From: Patescibacteria group bacterium UBA1400 | GTDB taxonomy: Bacteria; Patescibacteriota; Microgenomatia; UBA1400 | DNA: 31,131 nucleotides | Direction: 5' to 3' | Assembly: GCA_002305125.1 (NCBI GenBank) | Contig: DBQG01000046.1 | Span: 1 to 31,131, forward strand | Shown: positions 24,197 to 31,131 of the stretch, in pieces | Numbering within the stretch: position 1 is the stretch's first letter | Layout of the letters: each line of letters opens with the position of its first letter | The notes under the pieces: model-generated | The model's input: only the letters and a program-made list of their open reading frames with translations | Databases searched by the model: none | What the model was told of the DNA's origin: nothing | Translations under genes and position numbers: made by a program

Positions 24197-24264
24197 AAAA
24201 AGAAAAAAGAAAAACAAAAAGAAAAGAAAAAATTTAACCTTAGCTTGTAGTTAATTTAAATATT

Positions 24265-25059
24265 TTAAACCCATTTAAACCTGTTAGGAAAAGGGATAAG
24301 CAGGTTTGTCTTTTTCTTATAGTTTTGATATTCAGAGCTGTTCCCATATTTTTTATCATGACTCTTTTCCAGAATAGGGATACCGGAAACAAATCTGAGC
24401 ATTAAGCTTATAAACAAAGGGCTGATAATGGTTAAATACTCCCAGCCTTTTAAAAAAGGTAAACTGTAAACATAGATTCCCCACCAGCAAAGCATTTCCC
24501 CTAAGTAGTTAGGGTGACGGGAATGTTTCCAAACACCAACATTAACCCAGTGGTCCCGGTTTTCTTTTTTGCTTTTAAACTGAAACTTTTGCCAATCAGC
24601 AACAGTTTCCAGTAAAAAACCTGTCAGCCAGATTAAAGAACCTAAAAACATTAAGGGAGAGAATTTTTCCTGGTTACTTTTTAAAACTACAAAAACAGGA
24701 AGAAGGACTAAGAAGATAGTTATAGCCTGAAGAATCCAAAAGCCAGCTAGTTTAAAAAAACTTTGTCTTATTTTATTAAACCTAGCATCCTTTTTGGTTT
24801 TTAAAATTCTTATGAAAAGATAGCCTCCCAGTCTTAGCCCCCAAACAGTAACTAAAACTGTTAGGAAAATTTGCGGACAGAAAAAAGATTTGTTGCTTAT
24901 CAGCTGCCACAAGGTGCTGATAATAAAGGTTAAGCTATAGACAAGATCGGTAAAGATATCAGTTTTTAAAATGAAAGCAATTAGAAAAAAAATAACTTGA
25001 AGAGTCAAAATTAGTAAAAAAGATTGCAAAAAAACATGGGAAAGATTTATTATTACCAT
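24265..25059 (-). CDS. DUF1295 / steroid 5-alpha-reductase C-terminal family membrane protein
   Basis: 264 residues from ATG 25059 (an earlier in-frame ATG at 25140 would run into the divergent gene). About six membrane segments, then the conserved C-terminal block FQFKSKKENRDHWVNVGVWKHSRHPNYLGEMLCWWGIYVYSL and EKSHDKKYGNSSEYQNYKKKTNLLIP. The SRHPNYxGE motif is the NADPH/cofactor-binding core of DUF1295 and isoprenylcysteine-methyltransferase-like reductases. Substrate unknown; a lipid or isoprenoid reductase or methyltransferase is likely. A TATTAT/TATAAA box lies about 15-20 bases upstream. Confidence 0.87.
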   Translation of the reverse strand: MVIINLSHVFLQSFLLILTLQVIFFLIAFILKTDIFTDLVYSLTFIISTLWQLISNKSFFCPQIFLTVLVTVWGLRLGGYLFIRILKTKKDARFNKIRQSFFKLAGFWILQAITIFLVLLPVFVVLKSNQEKFSPLMFLGSLIWLTGFLLETVADWQKFQFKSKKENRDHWVNVGVWKHSRHPNYLGEMLCWWGIYVYSLPFLKGWEYLTIISPLFISLMLRFVSGIPILEKSHDKKYGNSSEYQNYKKKTNLLIPFPNRFKWV

Positions 25060-25117
25060 ATTGACTCTTTTCTTTTTTATAATATCAGGTTTATGATAAA
25101 ATGTGGAGTCTTTAATT

Positions 25118-26275
25118 ATGGAAGATACTTTAAACAGCAAGAAGGTCTTATATCAGGATGAAGAGGGGTCGTCTGAAGTTGTTTTTGCCAGTAAAAAACT
25201 TGCTATTCCTCCGATTGTCACCATAGTCACCTTTATAGTTTTAGCCCTGTTATTGGGAGCATTTTTAACTGGACACACCTATCGTTTTTATGCTTCCTTT
25301 TTGTTCCTTTTTTACAGTTGGGTTAAAAAAATCTGGGTTGCTGTTGTCCTGCTTGGTGTTTTTCAAACGCTGCTGATGATTCCTTTCAGAATTGTTAATT
25401 TAAGAAGAAGCATTCACATCAAAGAGTTTGTGGGGCAGTTGGAACAGGTTATGGGAAAAAAGAGCCAAAAACTGTTTTTAAAGCAAAGGGTAGGAACCGG
25501 AGATATTAACGTTTTATGGTATATTTTCAACTTCTTTGTGCAGATAATTTCTTACCTTTCCATCGGAAGACTGTTTTTGATAGATTTTTACACCAAAAAA
25601 CTTGATCCCAACCTGCTTTATTCTTTTGCCCCTTATCCAAACTATCCTCTTCAGGATACGTTTTTTAAAATCCCCTACCCTGTTTTTACCAAAACCATTG
25701 ATTTTGGTTTAACCACCATGCTTATTGTTTGGTTTTTAGCTATCTTGTATAAGATTTTAGTCAATAAGCTAAAACCTTTGTACCGGAAAATGAAGAATGT
25801 CGTTGATGATAAAAAAGATAAACCAGTACAGTTTATAGAAAAGCTGGTCAAAAACACCAGCGGCTCTTTAATCTTAATGCTTTTGGCAGGCTGGCTGTTA
25901 ACCAGATATTTTCCGGTTGGGTGGCAAATAAGAATCTTTTCCGGAGATGTTTCTAAGCCTTATCCCACCTTTAACCTGATTACGGCTTTAATGACAGCCT
26001 TTATTGTTATCTGGCTTGACCTTCCCAAAATTGAAAAAAAGGTAGAGCTGGCAAAAAGCCAGGAAATAGACCCAAAAATTATCAAAAAAACCCAAATAGG
26101 CCTTTTTAAGCAAACTTTTCAAAAAGCCCTGTTTCTGGGTGCCGGAGCATTTTTTATTACCAACCAGATCCCCTGTGCTTTTGAGCTGTCTATTTTTACT
26201 TTTGAGGTTATTTCCATTCTTTCTCCTCTGACTATAGACAGGCTTATTTTAAAGGTTCCGGTTAAAAAACCATAA
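25118..26275 (+). CDS. Polytopic membrane protein, unknown
   Basis: 386 residues from ATG 25118. A GTG at 25103 is an alternative: TATGAT (25092-25097) ends 5 bases before it, which would match the leaderless pattern. About seven hydrophobic segments (~33-52, 57-75, 80-100, 145-165, 195-220, 245-262, 335-355) separated by basic loops such as KLKPLYRKMKNVVDDKKDKP. No motif recognised. Divergent from the DUF1295 gene and convergent with truB. Confidence 0.65.
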   Translation: MEDTLNSKKVLYQDEEGSSEVVFASKKLAIPPIVTIVTFIVLALLLGAFLTGHTYRFYASFLFLFYSWVKKIWVAVVLLGVFQTLLMIPFRIVNLRRSIHIKEFVGQLEQVMGKKSQKLFLKQRVGTGDINVLWYIFNFFVQIISYLSIGRLFLIDFYTKKLDPNLLYSFAPYPNYPLQDTFFKIPYPVFTKTIDFGLTTMLIVWFLAILYKILVNKLKPLYRKMKNVVDDKKDKPVQFIEKLVKNTSGSLILMLLAGWLLTRYFPVGWQIRIFSGDVSKPYPTFNLITALMTAFIVIWLDLPKIEKKVELAKSQEIDPKIIKKTQIGLFKQTFQKALFLGAGAFFITNQIPCAFELSIFTFEVISILSPLTIDRLILKVPVKKP

Positions 26276-26303
26276 ATCCAAAATTAAAGTTTAATTTTAT
26301 CGG

Positions 26304-27077
26304 TTAACTTTTTAACTGCCAGGAGTTTTTAATATCAAACTTACCCACCCTGGTTCTTTTAAGAGAAAAACACAGGCAGCAGGTATTTAACTTTTCTCCA
26401 ATTTCCAGTGCCAGCGATCTTACATAAGTGCCGCTGGAGCAGGTAACGGTAAAAGTGGCTAGTTTAAATATTTGAACTGAGCTTGTTTTAAAAAATGTCT
26501 GCCACTTTTTAATTATTTGTGTTTGTCTAAAGTCGCCGGTGACAAGTTTTATTCTTTTTTCAATCAGCTTGTTCAAATTGCCGGCTTTTATCTGTTTAAT
26601 ATTTTTCAGGTTTAGTGAATAAACAGTAATTTTTTTACTGGGAATTTGGACTTCTGCCAGCCTTTTTTGTCTGGCCCACCAATATAAGGGCCTGCCCTTG
26701 AAGCGGGCCGCTGAGTATGGCGGATAAAGCTGCTGCCTCTTTCCTTCAAATGAAGGAATAACCTGGGTTAATCTTTGTTTTAAATCAGGAGTATTGGGGC
26801 AGGTTTGGGTAATAAGGCCTAAAATATCATAAGTGTCGGTACTGACCCCAAATAAAACCTTAAACTCATAAGTTTTGTCCAGCTGTTCAAAAGCTTTTCT
26901 GTTCTTATTAGCTTCATCAAGCAGTAAAATTAAAACTCCCCGGGCCATAGGATCCAGCCTGCCGGCATAACCTATCTTTGTCTTTTTATATTGAGGAAAT
27001 TTTTCTTTTAAAAGGTTGATAATTTGCAGTGGAGTTTGGCCAAGAGGTTTATAAACATTTAAAACAGTTTTTTCCAT
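26304..27077 (-). CDS. truB: tRNA pseudouridine-55 synthase
   Basis: Converts U55 to pseudouridine in the T loop of tRNAs. The TruB core motif is present as GYAGRLDPMARGVLILL with catalytic D42; the usual family form is GHtGtLDPlAsGvL. YEFKVLFGVSTDTYDILG and the C-terminal CSSGTYVRSLALEIGEKL (the family's second signature) also fit. 257 residues, lacking a C-terminal PUA domain, as in short bacterial forms. An insert of ~40 residues with a lysine-rich stretch precedes the SSGTYVRSLA block. Single gene; no clear Shine-Dalgarno. Confidence 0.93.
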   Translation of the reverse strand: MEKTVLNVYKPLGQTPLQIINLLKEKFPQYKKTKIGYAGRLDPMARGVLILLLDEANKNRKAFEQLDKTYEFKVLFGVSTDTYDILGLITQTCPNTPDLKQRLTQVIPSFEGKRQQLYPPYSAARFKGRPLYWWARQKRLAEVQIPSKKITVYSLNLKNIKQIKAGNLNKLIEKRIKLVTGDFRQTQIIKKWQTFFKTSSVQIFKLATFTVTCSSGTYVRSLALEIGEKLNTCCLCFSLKRTRVGKFDIKNSWQLKS

Positions 27078-27130
27078 TAATTTTGAATAATTAAATCAGC
27101 TTAAGTTTTAAAATTTTTCTTTCTTAAGTT

Positions 27131-27164
27131 TAGCATATTTGCTATACTAACATTTAAGAAAGGA
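27131..27164 (+). promoter_or_regulatory. Promoter and RBS of the MazG-like gene
   Basis: TATACT (27143-27148) overlaps an inverted repeat TAGCA-N4-TGCTA (27131-27144), a possible small operator. AAAGGA at 27159-27164 lies 6 bases before the ATG. Confidence 0.4.
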
Positions 27165-27170
27165 CAGCAA

Positions 27171-27512
27171 ATGGCTAAAAAATATGAGAAAACCCCTTTT
27201 GGTAAATATTTCAGATATCTTGATAAAATTGATAAAGATGCTAAATATTCCAAAGAGTTCGGTTCAATTTTAATTTTAGGTTTGGTGGAAGAGATCGGTG
27301 AGATGGCCAGGGCCTATCTGGCTGAACACGGACGGAAAAGAAGCAATATAAGAGCTCAGGCTGATGAAACTTATGAACAGGAGCTGGGTGACATCCTGGT
27401 TTCGATTCTCCGTTTTGCCAGAGTAAAAAATATAAATCTGGAAAAAAGGATCATGTACTCTTTAAAAAAGATAGAAAAACGAAGAAAAGACCTGAAAATG
27501 GATCTTAAATAA
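27171..27512 (+). CDS. MazG-like nucleotide pyrophosphohydrolase
   Basis: 113 residues, one alpha-helical MazG/dUTPase-like domain. The metal-binding helices are LGLVEEIGEMARAYL (EExxE pattern) and ETYEQELGDILVSILRFARV (ExxD pattern), separated by ~30 residues, as in MazG. Such enzymes hydrolyse non-canonical or excess NTPs to NMPs and pyrophosphate. It uses a Shine-Dalgarno site and is followed by a membrane-protein gene 25 bases on, likely in one transcript. Confidence 0.85.
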   Translation: MAKKYEKTPFGKYFRYLDKIDKDAKYSKEFGSILILGLVEEIGEMARAYLAEHGRKRSNIRAQADETYEQELGDILVSILRFARVKNINLEKRIMYSLKKIEKRRKDLKMDLK

Positions 27513-27537
27513 TTAAAGGCAAGTTAAGGTAAATAAG

Positions 27538-27987
27538 ATGATTTTTTGGCAGCAAGCTTTTTTACTCCTTTTTCTTCTCTACAGCCTTTTGGCTTTTATT
27601 CACGGTTTTTGGGAGACAAAGATTAAAAAAAATCCCTTTGGCTTAAGCCTGCTTTTTAATCCCCTAGGCTCTTTTGTCTGGGGCGACGCTGTTATTTTCG
27701 GCATCTTTTGGTTTGGGGCAAGTGTTATAACTCTGCTTTTAAACAATTGGCTTTTGTTTTGGCTTACCTTTTCTGTTTTCTGGACCATAAGAAGTTTTGG
27801 GGAGACGATCTACTGGCTGCTGGAACAGTTTTCTCAAAAAACTTTAAATAAGCCGGAAACTTTATGGACTTCTAAAATTTTTCCCCACACTTCTGCCTGG
27901 TTTGCCATGCAGATATTCTGGCAATGTGCAACCGTGGTGTTTTTAATTTTAACTTTTTATCTTGGCAAACTTTGGTTTTTTTCTTAA
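27538..27987 (+). CDS. Small polytopic membrane protein (149 aa)
   Basis: Four hydrophobic segments (~4-24, ~48-68, ~68-90, ~122-146) rich in Trp and Phe. A conserved-looking WTIRSFGETIYWLLEQF stretch lies in the middle. I know no family. It is 25 bases after the MazG-like gene, probably co-transcribed. Confidence 0.6.
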   Translation: MIFWQQAFLLLFLLYSLLAFIHGFWETKIKKNPFGLSLLFNPLGSFVWGDAVIFGIFWFGASVITLLLNNWLLFWLTFSVFWTIRSFGETIYWLLEQFSQKTLNKPETLWTSKIFPHTSAWFAMQIFWQCATVVFLILTFYLGKLWFFS

Positions 27988-28068
27988 AAAGAATAGTTAT
28001 TCTTTATTAAAGATCTGCGTTTTGCTGTTTAAAGAAGCAAGTTTTTAAACAGACTGGCTTTAATCTAG

Positions 28069-28074
28069 TATAAT
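28069..28074 (+). promoter_or_regulatory. -10 box of the HD-domain gene
   Basis: TATAAT ends 6 bases before ATG 28081, a leaderless arrangement. The short AAGGG in between is too close to the ATG to serve as a Shine-Dalgarno. Confidence 0.6.
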
Positions 28075-28080
28075 AAGGGT

Positions 28081-29223
28081 ATGTATTTAGATCCTTTATA
28101 CGGAAACCTTAATATCAGCAGCAAGGTCTTTCCTTTGTTTCAGACCAAGGCGCTGACAAGGTTAAGGGACGTGTCTTTATCGGCCGTGCCCACCTTTACC
28201 TGGTCTTCAGGAATGATCTCCTCAAGATTTGAACATTCTGTTGGGGTAGCTCATTTGGCAAGAATTTTGAGCCAAAAAGAAGGTTTTAAAAAAATGGCAG
28301 CCAACCTGTTTTTAGCAGCCCTGCTCCATGATGTCGGTTCTCCCCCATTTTCTCATTTAACCGAAGATTTCCAGCATGAGTTGACCGGCATGAATCATGA
28401 GGAGTTTGTTAAAGAAGCCTTAAAAGAAGAGAAGTTAAAACAATTGATTAAAAAAAACAAGGGTGAACTGAGCCTGATTATTAAAATGATTCAGGGAGAG
28501 TTATCTCCCTGGGGAGATTTAATTAACGGCAGTATTGATCTTGATAATCTTGACAACAGTCTGCGCTGGGGACTGGGAGCCGGAGTTTTTAAAACCAAGT
28601 TTTATGAGCCTGAAGAGATAGTCAATGCTTTTATGCTGCAAAAAGGAAAGCTGGTCTTAAACATCAGCTACCAGTCTAATATTTTAAAATGGGAACTGGC
28701 CAGAAGGCTGGTTTATGATCTGGTTTATTCTGATGTTAATTTAGGCCCCGGATCGATGGTTTCCAGAGCCTTGTATTTTGCTTTTATAAATAAGGAGATA
28801 ACCCAAGACTTTTTCTATCTGACTGATTCTCAGGCATTTTTTCTGTTAGAAAACAGGTTTAATCCTGCCTGCCAGAAGCTGGCTCAGGCTGCCAGATTTT
28901 GGCACTTTTATCTTCTGGCCGGAAAAAAAGAAACAGAAAAACCCAGTAAAAAGCTAAAAAATATTTGTTTAAACTGGAAACAGAAATTTCAGTTGGCTGA
29001 TAAAATTGCCCTTAACTTAAAAATCGCCAAAGAAGATGTTTGTTTATACGCAGGCAAAGACAAGGGTTTTAAAAGAATCCATCTGCCCTTTGTCGGTGAT
29101 GAGCAAAGAAAACAGCATTTGCCTTTAGTACCTTTAAAATGGCGGGTTAAAGTTTATCTTCATCCTAAACATAAAAGCAGATTAAAAGAGTTTGAGGAAG
29201 TTATAACTAAATTAATTCCTTAA
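28081..29223 (+). CDS. HD-superfamily phosphohydrolase (dGTPase/SAMHD1-like)
   Basis: 380 residues. The N-terminal part matches the HD family with RFEHSVGVAHLARIL (H52), LLHDVGSPPFSHLTE (H83-D84), and INGSIDLDNLDNSLRWG carrying the last metal-binding Asp (~158). The order H...HD...D is that of the dNTP triphosphohydrolase/SAMHD1 and YfbR-type group. Likely activity is on (deoxy)nucleotides, but the specificity is unproven. The C-terminal ~150 residues are lysine-rich and unassigned. Confidence 0.85.
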   Translation: MYLDPLYGNLNISSKVFPLFQTKALTRLRDVSLSAVPTFTWSSGMISSRFEHSVGVAHLARILSQKEGFKKMAANLFLAALLHDVGSPPFSHLTEDFQHELTGMNHEEFVKEALKEEKLKQLIKKNKGELSLIIKMIQGELSPWGDLINGSIDLDNLDNSLRWGLGAGVFKTKFYEPEEIVNAFMLQKGKLVLNISYQSNILKWELARRLVYDLVYSDVNLGPGSMVSRALYFAFINKEITQDFFYLTDSQAFFLLENRFNPACQKLAQAARFWHFYLLAGKKETEKPSKKLKNICLNWKQKFQLADKIALNLKIAKEDVCLYAGKDKGFKRIHLPFVGDEQRKQHLPLVPLKWRVKVYLHPKHKSRLKEFEEVITKLIP

Positions 29224-29265
29224 AACATTAATAATAACTTAAGCAAGTTTTAACTAAATATATTT

Positions 29266-29586
29266 ATGATTACCTTATTTGCCAGCAGAGTTTACAATCT
29301 GGTTAAAAAAGTTCCCAAAGGAAGGGTGACAACTTATAAGCAGATTGCTGCAGCTTTAAACTGCAAAGCTTACCGGGCTGTGGGCCAGGCTTTAAAAGTA
29401 AATCCTTATGCACCTGAAGTTCCCTGTCATCGGGTGGTAAAGCAGGACGGCAGTCTTGGCGGCTTTGGCGGCCAGACTAAGGGCAGGAAAATAATTGCCA
29501 AAAAAAACCTGCTTGCTAAAGAAGGGGTTGTGATTAGCAGGGGGAAAGTCAAAGACTTTCAAAAACTGTTATTTAAACTTGGGTGA
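29266..29586 (+). CDS. MGMT-family DNA alkyltransferase, minimal form
   Basis: 106 residues, only the C-terminal methyltransferase domain. Helix-turn-helix KGRVTTYKQIAAAL with RAVGQALKVNPYAPEVPCHRVV; the reactive cysteine is C54 in PCHRV, so this is a true alkyl acceptor and not an ATL protein (which has Trp there). GSLGGFGGQTKGRKIIAKKNLLAKEGV completes the family pattern. It removes O6-alkylguanine by suicide transfer. Other base-repair genes in the window are an AlkD-like glycosylase and nth. Confidence 0.9.
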   Translation: MITLFASRVYNLVKKVPKGRVTTYKQIAAALNCKAYRAVGQALKVNPYAPEVPCHRVVKQDGSLGGFGGQTKGRKIIAKKNLLAKEGVVISRGKVKDFQKLLFKLG

Positions 29587-29647
29587 GTTTTTTGGCAAGT
29601 TATCTGCTTTTGTCTAAAAGGTTTTGGTTTGACTTTTTTTTATCCAG

Positions 29648-29676
29648 TTGACCGGTCAGCAAAACTTTGCTATTAA
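29648..29676 (+). promoter_or_regulatory. Promoter of the coiled-coil gene
   Basis: TTGACC (29648-29653) and TATTAA (29671-29676) are separated by exactly 17 bases, and the -10 ends 7 bases before GTG 29684. This is the best -35/-10 pair among the leaderless candidates and supports the use of GTG as the first base of the mRNA. Confidence 0.65.
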
Positions 29677-29683
29677 TTAAGCT

Positions 29684-29956
29684 GTGCCACTTACTAAAAA
29701 AGACCTCACCAATCTTAAAAGCATTATTGATGCCAGCTTAGAAGAGAAACTTACTTCTGTTAATAAAGACTTTAATAAAAAACTAAATAAAGTTGACCTT
29801 AACCTTAACAGCAAGATTGAACTTACCTTAAAGGATTTAAAAAAGATAAAAAAAGATCTTAAGACAATGCTTGACTTTCTGGACCGGCAGGATGTTGATT
29901 TAGGTAAAAGGGTCAGCAGCATTGAAGAGCGTTTGGGCATTCCCCCGCTTCACTAA
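29684..29956 (+). CDS. Coiled-coil protein of 90 aa
   Basis: Starts with GTG. Lysine- and leucine-rich heptads run through most of the protein (LKSIIDASLEEKLTSVNKDF, KKLNKVDLNLNSKIELTLKDLKKIKKDLKTMLDFLD), predicted to form a long coiled coil; it ends in a VSSIEERLGIPP tail. Such small proteins are common in Patescibacteria with unknown role. Oligomerisation is likely; no motif shows more. Confidence 0.6.
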   Translation: MPLTKKDLTNLKSIIDASLEEKLTSVNKDFNKKLNKVDLNLNSKIELTLKDLKKIKKDLKTMLDFLDRQDVDLGKRVSSIEERLGIPPLH

Positions 29957-29990
29957 GCTTTCTTGATTTTACTTTTTGCTTTTTCTTTTT

Positions 29991-29996
29991 TATAAT
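29991..29996 (+). promoter_or_regulatory. -10 box of the holin-like gene
   Basis: TATAAT ends 6 bases before ATG 30003, with no Shine-Dalgarno. This also decides the start: an in-frame ATG at 29976 lies upstream of the -10 and is not used. Confidence 0.6.
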
Positions 29997-30002
29997 TTTC
30001 TT

Positions 30003-30338
30003 ATGAAGATTTTATTTAAACTTTTAATTAATAGTTTAAGTGTTTTTATTGCTGCTTATTTAATTCCCGGAGTTGTTTTAAGTGATTATTTTGTTGCCCT
30101 TGTAGTGGCCGTGGTACTTGGTCTTTTAAATACTTTATTAAAACCTATTTTGCTGATTTTAACCCTTCCGGTTACAATTCTGACCTTAGGACTTTTTACT
30201 TTAGTTATAAATGCCTTTTTGATTTTACTTGCCAGCCGGCTTGTGCCGGGCTTTCGGGTCGATGGTTTTTTAACCGCCCTGTTTTTTAGCGTCCTTCTTT
30301 CCCTGCTTAATTGGTTTTTAAACTCTTTAACAAAGTAG
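30003..30338 (+). CDS. Phage holin family protein, mycobacterial-phage holin IV / YvlD-like
   Basis: A 111-residue protein with four membrane segments in the typical pattern: MKILFKLLINSLSVFIAAYLIPGVVL, then VALVVAVVLGLLNTLLKPILLILTLPVTILTLGLFTLVINAFLILLASRLVPGFRVDGFLTALFFSVLLSLLNWFL. The PGV/PGF turns and the LKPILLILTLP segment are conserved in this DUF of small bacterial membrane proteins. Despite the name, cellular members are not known to be lytic. Confidence 0.85.
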   Translation: MKILFKLLINSLSVFIAAYLIPGVVLSDYFVALVVAVVLGLLNTLLKPILLILTLPVTILTLGLFTLVINAFLILLASRLVPGFRVDGFLTALFFSVLLSLLNWFLNSLTK

Positions 30339-30349
30339 CAGTTAAACCA

Positions 30350-31015
30350 ATGAGGCTTAAAAAAGATAAAGACTATGCAAACATAGTTTGGAAAAGACTT
30401 AAAAAACATTATCCTAAGGCAAAAATAGTCTTAAACTATGCTTCAGATTTTGAACTTTTAGCAGCTGTAATTTTATCGGCCCAGACCAAAGACGATCAGG
30501 TTAATAAAGCCACCAAAAATCTTTTTGCCCGGTATAAAACCATTAAGGATTATGCCGAGGCTGATTTAGAAGAAATACAGCAAGCTATAAACTCCATTGG
30601 GTTTTATAAAAATAAGGCTAAGTTTATTAAAGGTTCGGCCCAAAAGATTTTGCAGGAGTTTGGCGGCAGTCTGCCCCGGACCATGGAGGAGCTGACAAGC
30701 CTTCCGGGTGTGGCCAGAAAAACAGCCAATATTGTTCTTGGTAATGCTTATGGAATCAGAGTGGGAGTAGCTGTTGATACTCATGTTAAAAGAGTTTCCG
30801 GGCGGCTTAGGTTTAGCGCCCACAGCCAGCCGGAAAAGATAGAAAAAGATTTAATGGAGCTTTTTGAGCAAAAAAACTGGTTTCAGCTTACCTATCTTTT
30901 AATAGAGCATGGCAGAAAAATATGCATTGCCAGAAAACCAAAATGTGAGGAGTGTTTTTTAAATGATGTTTGCCCATCGGCTTTTAAGTTCCCTCATTTT
31001 AAACACCGGAAATGA
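30350..31015 (+). CDS. nth: Endonuclease III
   Basis: 221 residues from ATG 30350; an earlier in-frame start at 30311 overlaps the previous gene and adds non-family residues. A DNA glycosylase/AP lyase that removes oxidised pyrimidines. The HhH motif LPGVARKTANIV holds K124 (nucleophile), and VDTHVKR holds D143. The C-terminal cysteines follow C-x6-C-x2-C-x5-C and bind the 4Fe-4S cluster. Start is 11 bases after the holin-like gene, so they may form an operon. Confidence 0.95.
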   Translation: MRLKKDKDYANIVWKRLKKHYPKAKIVLNYASDFELLAAVILSAQTKDDQVNKATKNLFARYKTIKDYAEADLEEIQQAINSIGFYKNKAKFIKGSAQKILQEFGGSLPRTMEELTSLPGVARKTANIVLGNAYGIRVGVAVDTHVKRVSGRLRFSAHSQPEKIEKDLMELFEQKNWFQLTYLLIEHGRKICIARKPKCEECFLNDVCPSAFKFPHFKHRK

Positions 31016-31046
31016 AGTCGGGCAGTTTGAAAACCAGCAACTGCAA

Positions 31047-31075
31047 TTGACATTCTTTAAGAATGTTATTAGAAT
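31047..31075 (+). promoter_or_regulatory. Consensus promoter with palindromic operator
   Basis: TTGACA (31047-31052) and TAGAAT (31070-31075) are 17 bases apart. The perfect palindrome ACATTCTT-T-AAGAATGT (31050-31066) fills the spacer and overlaps the -35, the classical repressor-operator placement. A MKFS* mini-ORF starts 4 bases after the -10. Confidence 0.65.
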
Positions 31076-31108
31076 TTTTATGAAGTTTAGTTAATTTTTT
31101 TAGGGTAA

Positions 31109-31131
31109 ATGATAAAACTTAATAAGGTTGT
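31109..31131 (+). CDS. Possible N-terminus of a gene cut by the window
   Basis: ATG 31109 opens MIKLNKV and remains open to the edge, with AGGG four bases before it. The beginning resembles the first strand of ABC-transporter ATPases (MIxLxxV), which is only a guess on seven residues. The regulated promoter just upstream points to it as its target. Confidence 0.3.

Noticed and set aside
27988..28005. AAAGAATA-GT-TATTCTTT inverted repeat as terminator
   Set aside because: Two-base loop, A/T only stem and no U-run; not convincing.

Overview
The window is AT-rich, gene-dense bacterial DNA that uses TGA as a stop codon. I read it as a candidate-phyla-radiation (Patescibacteria) genome, perhaps Microgenomates-like. 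The basis is the run of compact genes, tRNAs without an encoded CCA end, a short Obg without a C-terminal extension, an RND pump with no outer-membrane factor beside it, and many leaderless-looking promoters. The phylum call is inference, because no rRNA or ribosomal protein gene is present.

Layout. 1-800 holds the 3' part of an ECF-like sigma factor and a coupled small protein. 1048-2169 (minus) carries chaB and a PrsW-type intramembrane protease. 2276-3871 is a tRNA cluster: Leu-GAG and Leu-CAG on minus, then Val-UAC, Phe-GAA, Gly-GCC and Gln-UUG on plus. It is invaded by a HTH/LAGLIDADG-like family: one intact gene runs into tRNA-Gly, and one C-terminal remnant contains the likely tRNA-Gln promoter. 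3889-6011 holds a Cys-rich anchored protein, a deoxyribosyltransferase-like protein and two unknown proteins. 6004-8635 holds pyrH, a DMT-type permease and two unknown proteins.

8724-11286 is a two-component system (regulator and kinase overlapping by one base) with a secreted helical protein and a divergent small membrane protein. A tandem 11-bp-spaced motif lies in front of both the regulator and the secreted protein, suggesting a regulon. 11302-18727 carries a RecD-like helicase, obgE, a lipoprotein cyclophilin, a CPBP protease, a DUF5680-like protein, an AlkD-like glycosylase, an MFS permease and a PQQ-type sugar dehydrogenase.

18724-24060 (minus) is an MFP-RND efflux operon ending in an unknown small gene. 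The RND protein has an unusual extra membrane hairpin. 24265-31131 holds a DUF1295 protein, a membrane protein, truB, a MazG-like protein, an HD phosphohydrolase, an MGMT-type alkyltransferase, a coiled-coil protein, a holin-IV-like protein, nth, and at the right edge an operator-bearing promoter leading into a gene cut by the window.

Many first genes of transcription units have a TATAAT-like box ending 5-7 bases before the start codon and no Shine-Dalgarno. Others (chaB, pyrH, 8102, 8724, 27171) have a clear AGGAGG-type site. This suggests a mixed leaderless/SD initiation system.
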